This document shows positions 5,169-9,570 of a DNA stretch of 9,570 nucleotides, in pieces. The notes under the pieces are model-generated. The model had not been told where the DNA came from and made no database searches. It saw only the letters and a list, made by a program, of their open reading frames with translations. Each line of letters opens with the position of its first letter. Position 1 is the stretch's first letter. Source of the DNA: an uncultured Streptococcus sp. (GTDB lineage Bacteria; Bacillota; Bacilli; Lactobacillales; Streptococcaceae); assembly GCA_934201655.1 (NCBI GenBank), contig CAKPXD010000050.1, positions 1 to 9,570 on the forward strand. The letters are read 5' to 3'. A program made the position numbers and the translations under genes.

Positions 5169-6911
5169 TTAGGAAAGAGCCCCTGCCTGCAAACTATACA
5201 TCTTGTGATAGGTTCCACCCAAAGCCAAAAGCTCCTCGTGTGTTCCACTCTCAATAATACGTCCCTTATCAAGGACATAGATACAGTTGGCATCTTGAAT
5301 AGTAGAAAGACGATGGGCGATGGCAATGGTTGTCCGGCCCTGTCTCATCTTGGCTAGAGAATTTTGAACCAGGGATTCTGTTTCAGAGTCAATATTAGCT
5401 GTCGCTTCATCCAAAATCAGAATTTTCGGTTGACTGGCAACGGTTCTAGCAAAAGCAAGAAGCTGACGTTGACCAGTTGAAAAACTCGAACCACGCTCAG
5501 ACACAGGGGCATCATAGCCTAATGGAAGATCCCGAATGAAAGAATCTGCATCGACAAATTCTGCCGCAGCCTTAACCTGGTCATCGCTGATATCTTGGTA
5601 CATAGCAATATTGGACTTGATGGTCCCATGATAGAGGAAAGGTTCCTGTAGAACCAGACCGATATTTTTTCTCAATTCCTCTTGTCTATACTTACGAATA
5701 TCCACACCATCTAGGAGAACTCGACCAGACTGAAATTCATAAAAGCGCATGAGAACATTAATGATAGAAGATTTCCCAGAGCCAGTATGCCCGACAAAGG
5801 CAATGGTTTCACCTTTATTGACTGTAAAGGAGATATCATCAAGAATCTGGTGTTTTCCGTCATAAGAGAAGGACACATGTTCAAAACGGATATTTCCTTC
5901 TTGAATCTCCGCTTGTCCATTTTCTTGGACCGGTTCATAGTTGGTCTCATCGATAAGTGCAAAGACACGACCTGCTGACACCATGGATGTCTGAAGAGTA
6001 GAAAAGTTCTGTGTCACCTCGATGAGCGGATCAAAGAGACGGTTGATGTACTGGATAAAGGCATACATAGTTCCTGCCGTTATTCCTAGATAAAGACCAC
6101 GATAGCCAAAATAAGCCATCAAAACTGCATACCCCAATAGCTTCAGTAAGCTCATGGCCGGACGTAAAAAGAGGGAGTCCAAGGCTACTGAACGGTTAGC
6201 GTAAACTAGATGTTCCTGATTTATCTCATCAAACTCTTCTTGCAGGCGCTTTTCTTGGTTAAAGGCTTGAATGATGCGAATCCCTTCGATATTTTCTGCC
6301 AGCTTACTGTTAATATCTGACAAGAGACTTCTGGTTTTTTCAATGACCTTGACCGATTTTTTACGGTAGAGATTGACCAAAAGGAAAATCAAGGGTAGAA
6401 AGAGCAATACTAAAGCTGTCAGACGATAGTCTAAAACGAGCATGGTATAAAGGGTTGTCACAAAGATAAAAACTGCCGAGATAAAGCTAGATAAGATCCC
6501 TGAAAACATATCACTAATAGTCTCTGTATCATTGGTCAAACGAGAAACGATGGAACCTGCAGGCGTTTTATCAAAGTAAGACATACCTAGCTTCTCCATA
6601 TTGGCAAAGGCATCACGTCGGATATCTCTAACGATGCTGTAGGACACGCGCGCAAAAAGGAGATTCCCCACATATTGGACAGTGGTTTGAAGAATGTAGA
6701 GACCATAGTAAACTAGCAAAACTGTAACAGCAAGCTGATTGAGATTGTTTAGATACTGGTCGATAAAGTGTGAAGCCACCAATGGAATAACGCTCTTAAT
6801 AACAGTCATCGCGAGGAGAAAAGCAAGGGCTAAAAATGTGAGGAGACTATAGGGCTTAAGATAAGACAACAAACGCTTCAATACAGCCCATTGTTCTTGT
6901 TTATTGCGCAT
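5169..6911 (-). CDS. ABC exporter half-transporter (TMD-NBD), catalytic-Glu subunit of a heterodimer
   Basis: A 580-residue type IV (multidrug/lipid exporter fold) half-transporter. An N-terminal transmembrane domain (about 20-310, six predicted helices) is fused to one nucleotide-binding domain (about 340-575). The NBD shows Walker A GHTGSGKS (374-381), Q-loop Q422, Walker B ending in D501-E502 with the catalytic Glu present, and switch H533. The signature motif is FSTGQ (477-481) rather than LSGGQ. The ATG at 6911 overlaps the end of the preceding gene by 11 nt and has AAAGGAG 6 nt upstream, indicating translational coupling. The partner has the opposite defects, so the two should form one consensus and one degenerate ATP site, as in TM287/288, BmrCD and LmrCD. 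Substrate is unknown. A drug exporter is the family default; a lipid or cell-wall precursor role is possible given the neighbouring teichoic acid genes. Confidence 0.93.
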   Translation of the reverse strand: MRNKQEQWAVLKRLLSYLKPYSLLTFLALAFLLAMTVIKSVIPLVASHFIDQYLNNLNQLAVTVLLVYYGLYILQTTVQYVGNLLFARVSYSIVRDIRRDAFANMEKLGMSYFDKTPAGSIVSRLTNDTETISDMFSGILSSFISAVFIFVTTLYTMLVLDYRLTALVLLFLPLIFLLVNLYRKKSVKVIEKTRSLLSDINSKLAENIEGIRIIQAFNQEKRLQEEFDEINQEHLVYANRSVALDSLFLRPAMSLLKLLGYAVLMAYFGYRGLYLGITAGTMYAFIQYINRLFDPLIEVTQNFSTLQTSMVSAGRVFALIDETNYEPVQENGQAEIQEGNIRFEHVSFSYDGKHQILDDISFTVNKGETIAFVGHTGSGKSSIINVLMRFYEFQSGRVLLDGVDIRKYRQEELRKNIGLVLQEPFLYHGTIKSNIAMYQDISDDQVKAAAEFVDADSFIRDLPLGYDAPVSERGSSFSTGQRQLLAFARTVASQPKILILDEATANIDSETESLVQNSLAKMRQGRTTIAIAHRLSTIQDANCIYVLDKGRIIESGTHEELLALGGTYHKMYSLQAGALS

Positions 6912-8646
6912 CTTCTTCTCCTTTCATTTCTAACTGTTGAGACTGGTAGGTTTGGGCGTACCAACCATCCAAGGCTAGTAAGTCTTCATGAGTCCCACGT
7001 TCGATAATCTGTCCATTTTGCATGACCAAAATCAAATCTGCATGAACAACTGCACTGAGACGATGGGCAGTGATAATGGTCGTCTTATCTCTGCGAGTTT
7101 CCTTGAGATTATCGATGATTGCGAACTCCGTCTTGGCGTCTACAGCTGACAAGGAATCATCTAGAATCAGGATATCAGGATTTAAAATCATAGCCCGACT
7201 CATAGCCAGACGTTGCTTTTGTCCACCAGATAGACTGACACCTTTTTCGCCGATAACCGTTTCAAATCCCTGGGGCATGGCTTGAATATCTTGATAGACT
7301 TGAGCCAACTTGGTTGCTTCTTCTACTTTTGAGAAAGGCAAGTCAGGATTCCCAAATCGAATATTGTCTAGGATAGAGCTAGCAAAGAGAAATTGGTCCT
7401 GTGGGACGTAACCCATCAAACTACGTAAGTCAGCTAGTCGATAGTCACGAATGTCATGCCCATTTAGATAAATGGCTCCTTGATCAACGTCATACTCACG
7501 TAGGAGCAATTTAATCAGAGCTGTTTTTCCTGAACCAGTTTGCCCAACTAAGCCCAGAGTTTGCCCTTTTTCAAGACTAAAGTAAATATCTCGCAGCGTC
7601 TCCTCGTCTTCAAAGGCAAAACTATCAATGGCATAGTCTAAACGCCCATTTTCAATCCCGTCAAGTGGAGATTCTGGGTCTTTGACAGGTGATTCTTGGG
7701 ACAATAGACTCTCAATCCGTTGATAAGAAACTTTTCCTCTCTGAGTAATGTTAAAGAGGAAACCAATCGCCATCAAAGGCCAGACCAGCATATCCAAGTA
7801 AGAGATAAAAGTGACCAGATTCCCAACAGTTACCTGTCCTGCTTGTACCATAAAGGCACCGACCAAGAGAGTTAAGGCATAGGAAGAACCAACAAAAAGC
7901 AGAACCATCGGGTCAAAGAGGCTATCATATTTCATGGTTTTTAGATTCTTTTGGAAGGTCAAATCATTGACTTCCTGGAAAGATGCCAATTCATCAGACT
8001 GATAGCCGAAGGATTTGGTTACATTAATTCCTGATACAGATTCCTGAACCTTATTGTTGAGTTCAGAAAAGGCTGCTTGTGATTCCCCAAAAGCCTTATG
8101 GGTCTTTCTCCCCAGACGACTAGTCGCATAGGCCATAAATGGCAAAGGCAGAATAGCAACCAAGGTCATCTGCCAAGAAATACTAAAGAGCATGGTCAAG
8201 AGAGTCACTAAGGCCGTGATAGAAGCATCTACCGCAGACATAACACCTCCACCGGCTAGACGAGTCAGGGCATTGATATCATTGGTTGCATGAGCCATCA
8301 AATCCCCAGTCCGATAATTCTGATAAAAAGCAGGCGACATTTTTGTAAAGTGCTCAAATAGTCTTGAACGCATGATTTGCCCAAGTCGGTATGAGGTCCC
8401 TAGGATATACATGCGCCAAACGTAACGCAGATAGTACATCCCGAAAGCTGCCAGCAGGAGATAAAAGAGATGAAGCAGGAGCTCATCCTGTGTTAATCGT
8501 CCTGAAGTAATGGCATCGATCACGCGCCCCATAACCATAGGTGGGATGAGGTTGAGTACAGAAACCAAAACCAAAGCTAGGATTCCAACGAGATAACGGC
8601 GTTTTTCTAACTTAAAAAACCACCAAAGTTTTTGGATGATGGACAT
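6901..8646 (-). CDS. ABC exporter half-transporter (TMD-NBD), degenerate Walker B subunit of a heterodimer
   Basis: A 581-residue TMD-NBD half-transporter, first gene of the two-gene exporter operon. The transmembrane domain spans about 15-305 and the NBD about 335-570. Motifs are Walker A GQTGSGKT (368-375), Q-loop Q416, canonical signature LSGGQ (472-476), D-loop SAVD (500-503) and switch H528. After Walker B the expected catalytic Glu is Asp (LILDD, D496-D497), a known mark of the non-hydrolysing site in heterodimeric exporters. ATG 8646 is chosen because AAAGGA lies 5 nt upstream; an upstream in-frame TTG at 8667 would add seven residues with no good site. The C-terminal tail (EMKGEEDAQ) is acidic. 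The gene has its own promoter and a long structured leader. Confidence 0.93.
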   Translation of the reverse strand: MSIIQKLWWFFKLEKRRYLVGILALVLVSVLNLIPPMVMGRVIDAITSGRLTQDELLLHLFYLLLAAFGMYYLRYVWRMYILGTSYRLGQIMRSRLFEHFTKMSPAFYQNYRTGDLMAHATNDINALTRLAGGGVMSAVDASITALVTLLTMLFSISWQMTLVAILPLPFMAYATSRLGRKTHKAFGESQAAFSELNNKVQESVSGINVTKSFGYQSDELASFQEVNDLTFQKNLKTMKYDSLFDPMVLLFVGSSYALTLLVGAFMVQAGQVTVGNLVTFISYLDMLVWPLMAIGFLFNITQRGKVSYQRIESLLSQESPVKDPESPLDGIENGRLDYAIDSFAFEDEETLRDIYFSLEKGQTLGLVGQTGSGKTALIKLLLREYDVDQGAIYLNGHDIRDYRLADLRSLMGYVPQDQFLFASSILDNIRFGNPDLPFSKVEEATKLAQVYQDIQAMPQGFETVIGEKGVSLSGGQKQRLAMSRAMILNPDILILDDSLSAVDAKTEFAIIDNLKETRRDKTTIITAHRLSAVVHADLILVMQNGQIIERGTHEDLLALDGWYAQTYQSQQLEMKGEEDAQ

Positions 8647-8671
8647 AAAATTCCTTTCTAATGACAAATGG

Positions 8672-8697
8672 AAACCTGAGGCGACTACCTCAGGTTT
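8672..8697 (-). other. Leader hairpin upstream of the ABC exporter genes (possible attenuator)
   Basis: AAACCTGAGG and CCTCAGGTTT form a perfect 10-bp stem with a 6-nt loop. It lies inside the predicted 5' leader of the exporter operon, 25 nt upstream of the start codon. On the minus strand the stem ends in UUU, followed by a moderately U-rich CCAUUUGUCAUU, so any terminator activity would be weak. On the plus strand the stem runs into five U (8695-8699), a better terminator shape, but no plus-strand gene ends here. It could be an attenuator, an RNA stability element or a block to antisense transcription. Confidence 0.55.
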
Positions 8698-8738
8698 TTC
8701 CTATTCATAGATGATGACACTAACTTAAACTTTGTCAT
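8685..8738 (-). CDS. Candidate 17-codon leader peptide of the ABC exporter operon
   Basis: The open frame MTKFKLVSSSMNRKNLR starts at ATG 8738 and stops at TAG (8687-8685), which forms the first three bases of the loop of the 8672-8697 hairpin. A ribosome at the stop codon would melt the 5' arm. No convincing Shine-Dalgarno sequence precedes the ATG or the internal ATG at 8708, so translation is uncertain. Short open frames like this arise easily by chance; it is listed because of its position only. I recognise no family. Confidence 0.2.
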   Translation of the reverse strand: MTKFKLVSSSMNRKNLR

Positions 8739-8740
8739 AT

Positions 8741-8776
8741 TCAGCGATAAAGATACTCAAAGGAGTAACATTTCAT
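8741..8776 (-). CDS. Candidate 11-codon open frame in the ABC exporter leader
   Basis: MKCYSFEYLYR runs from ATG 8776 to TGA (8743-8741), 2 nt before the 17-codon frame. It is rich in aromatic residues (three Tyr, two Phe). There is no clear ribosome binding site, only an A-rich stretch, and no evidence of selection can be seen from one sequence. The two frames nearly abut, which would allow re-initiation, but chance is a sufficient explanation. Confidence 0.12.
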   Translation of the reverse strand: MKCYSFEYLYR

Positions 8777-8808
8777 TTATTTTCAATCTTTTACATAAAT
8801 CATTCTTT

Positions 8809-8837
8809 ATTATATAGGAATGACCTTGATTTTTCAA
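8809..8837 (-). promoter_or_regulatory. Promoter of the ABC exporter operon
   Basis: The elements are -35 TTGAAA (8837-8832), a 17-nt spacer and -10 TATAAT (8814-8809). Transcription would start near 8802, giving an unusually long leader of about 156 nt before ATG 8646. It lies back to back with the exoA promoter. Confidence 0.85.
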
Positions 8838-8846
8838 ACTATACGC

Positions 8847-8875
8847 TGGGGAAATACTTCTTTTTCTGGTATAAT
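8847..8875 (+). promoter_or_regulatory. Promoter of exoA
   Basis: The extended -10 TGGTATAAT (8867-8875) is near-perfect, while the -35 position (TGGGGA, 8847-8852) matches consensus poorly. The start is expected near 8882, leaving a leader of about 27 nt. The same TGGTATAAT core is used by the phosphoglycosyl transferase promoter. Confidence 0.75.
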
Positions 8876-8908
8876 ATTGTCTATAATCTGAATGAAAAGG
8901 TAAACATT

Positions 8909-9570
8909 ATGAAACTGATCTCATGGAATATTGATTCCCTAAACGCTGCACTCACGAGTGATTCTGCGCGTGCGAAATTATCACAAGATGTCCTCCAAAC
9001 CTTGGTAGCCGAAGATGCCGATATTATCGCTATCCAAGAAACCAAGCTTTCAGCTACAGGGCCTACTAAAAAACATCTCGAGGTGTTAGAAGAACTCTTC
9101 CCTGGATATGAAAATACTTGGCGTTCTTCTCAAGAACCTGCTCGTAAAGGCTATGCTGGAACCATGTTCCTCTACAAGAAAGAACTAACTCCAAGCATCA
9201 GCTTTCCAGAAATCGGTGCTCCTTCTACTATGGACTCGGAAGGACGCATCATTACCCTAGAATTTGATACATTTTTCGTGACTCAAGTTTACACACCAAA
9301 CGCAGGTGATGGACTCAAACGCTTGGAAGAACGTCAGATCTGGGATGTCAAATATGCAGAGTACTTGGCTGAGTTAGACAAGAAAAAACCAGTTCTTGCT
9401 ACAGGTGACTACAACGTTGCCCACAAGGAAATTGACCTTGCTAATCCAGCAAGCAACCGTCGTTCACCAGGTTTCACAGACGAAGAACGTGAAGGATTTA
9501 CAAATCTTTTAGCCAAAGGATTTACTGATACCTTCCGTCATGTCCATGGCGATGTTCCAGAACGCTATAC
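8909..9570 (+). CDS. exoA: Exodeoxyribonuclease III / AP endonuclease ExoA (3' end beyond window)
   Basis: This belongs to the ExoIII branch of the endonuclease/exonuclease/phosphatase fold. It cleaves DNA 5' to abasic sites and removes 3' blocking groups in base excision repair. The first 220 residues of an expected 275 or so are present. Visible catalytic and metal-binding residues are N7 in SWNIDSLNA, E44 in IQETKLS, Y128 in VYTPNAG, and D167 and N169 in GDYNVAH. The C-terminal Asp and SDH-type His motifs lie beyond the right edge. ATG 8909 has AAAGG about 9 nt upstream. It is divergent from the ABC exporter genes, shares their control region and has no evident functional link to them. Sequence and context fit streptococcal ExoA. 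Confidence 0.96.
   Translation, partial: MKLISWNIDSLNAALTSDSARAKLSQDVLQTLVAEDADIIAIQETKLSATGPTKKHLEVLEELFPGYENTWRSSQEPARKGYAGTMFLYKKELTPSISFPEIGAPSTMDSEGRIITLEFDTFFVTQVYTPNAGDGLKRLEERQIWDVKYAEYLAELDKKKPVLATGDYNVAHKEIDLANPASNRRSPGFTDEEREGFTNLLAKGFTDTFRHVHGDVPERY

Noticed and set aside
5156..5170. Small hairpin AAGGAA-GAA-TTCCTT at the end of the second ABC gene as a terminator
   Set aside because: The stem is only 6 bp, AT-rich and followed by UAAAAC rather than a U-run, so it is unlikely to terminate transcription.
7070..7285. 71-codon plus-strand frame inside the first ABC gene, and similar frames at 5711-5978
   Set aside because: They are antisense or alternative-frame shadows of the NBD coding sequence, without ribosome binding sites.
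8701..8808. BOX or RUP-type streptococcal repeat in the exoA/ABC intergenic region
   Set aside because: Fragments such as GATAAAGATACTC recall BOX ends, but I could not match boxA, boxB and boxC modules or RUP terminal repeats.

Overview
The window looks like chromosomal DNA of a low-GC Gram-positive coccus, most likely a mitis-group Streptococcus (S. mitis, S. oralis, S. pneumoniae or a relative). The reasons are the protein sequences, the AGGAGG-type ribosome binding sites, TGnTATAAT extended -10 promoters, T-box regulation of tryptophan genes, and a gene order (exoA, a pair of ABC half-transporters, a phosphoglycosyl transferase, a sugar aminotransferase) that I recall from pneumococcal genomes around exoA. 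This placement comes from memory and was not searched.

Layout, right to left, because almost everything is on the minus strand. At 8909-9570 (+) is the 5' part of exoA, an ExoIII-type AP endonuclease cut by the window edge. A 262-bp divergent control region (8647-8908) holds an exoA promoter and a minus-strand promoter. The latter makes a leader of about 156 nt carrying a stable hairpin and two tiny open frames. Next come two overlapping ABC half-transporter genes (8646-6901 and 6911-5169), which look like an asymmetric heterodimeric exporter. After a separate promoter come a membrane phosphoglycosyl transferase (5062-4370) and a DegT-type sugar aminotransferase (4329-3103). These two are probably the pair that makes UDP-AATGal and loads it onto undecaprenyl phosphate for teichoic acid/C-polysaccharide.

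The left third is a tryptophan module. A consensus promoter (3057-3029) drives a T-box leader (3022-2770) with a UGG (Trp) specifier, then a complete trpB-like gene (2638-1460). A second complete T-box leader (1459-1211), also with a UGG specifier, begins one base after the trpB stop codon and precedes trpE (1166 to beyond the left edge). I see no promoter between trpB and the second T-box. The layout therefore implies one transcript gated twice by uncharged tRNA-Trp: once before trpB and again before trpE and whatever lies downstream. The two T-boxes differ at the base that reads the tRNA discriminator (UGGU before trpB, UGGC before trpE), which suggests different sensitivities. A trpB placed ahead of trpE could serve indole salvage, but that is inference.

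The other region worth attention is the ABC-exporter leader. A 17-codon open frame ends exactly in the loop of a 10-bp hairpin just upstream of the first exporter gene, an arrangement like ribosome-controlled attenuation of multidrug ABC exporters. The frame lacks a clear Shine-Dalgarno sequence, so this is a hypothesis only. I found no mobile elements, tRNA or rRNA genes, CRISPR arrays or broken genes.
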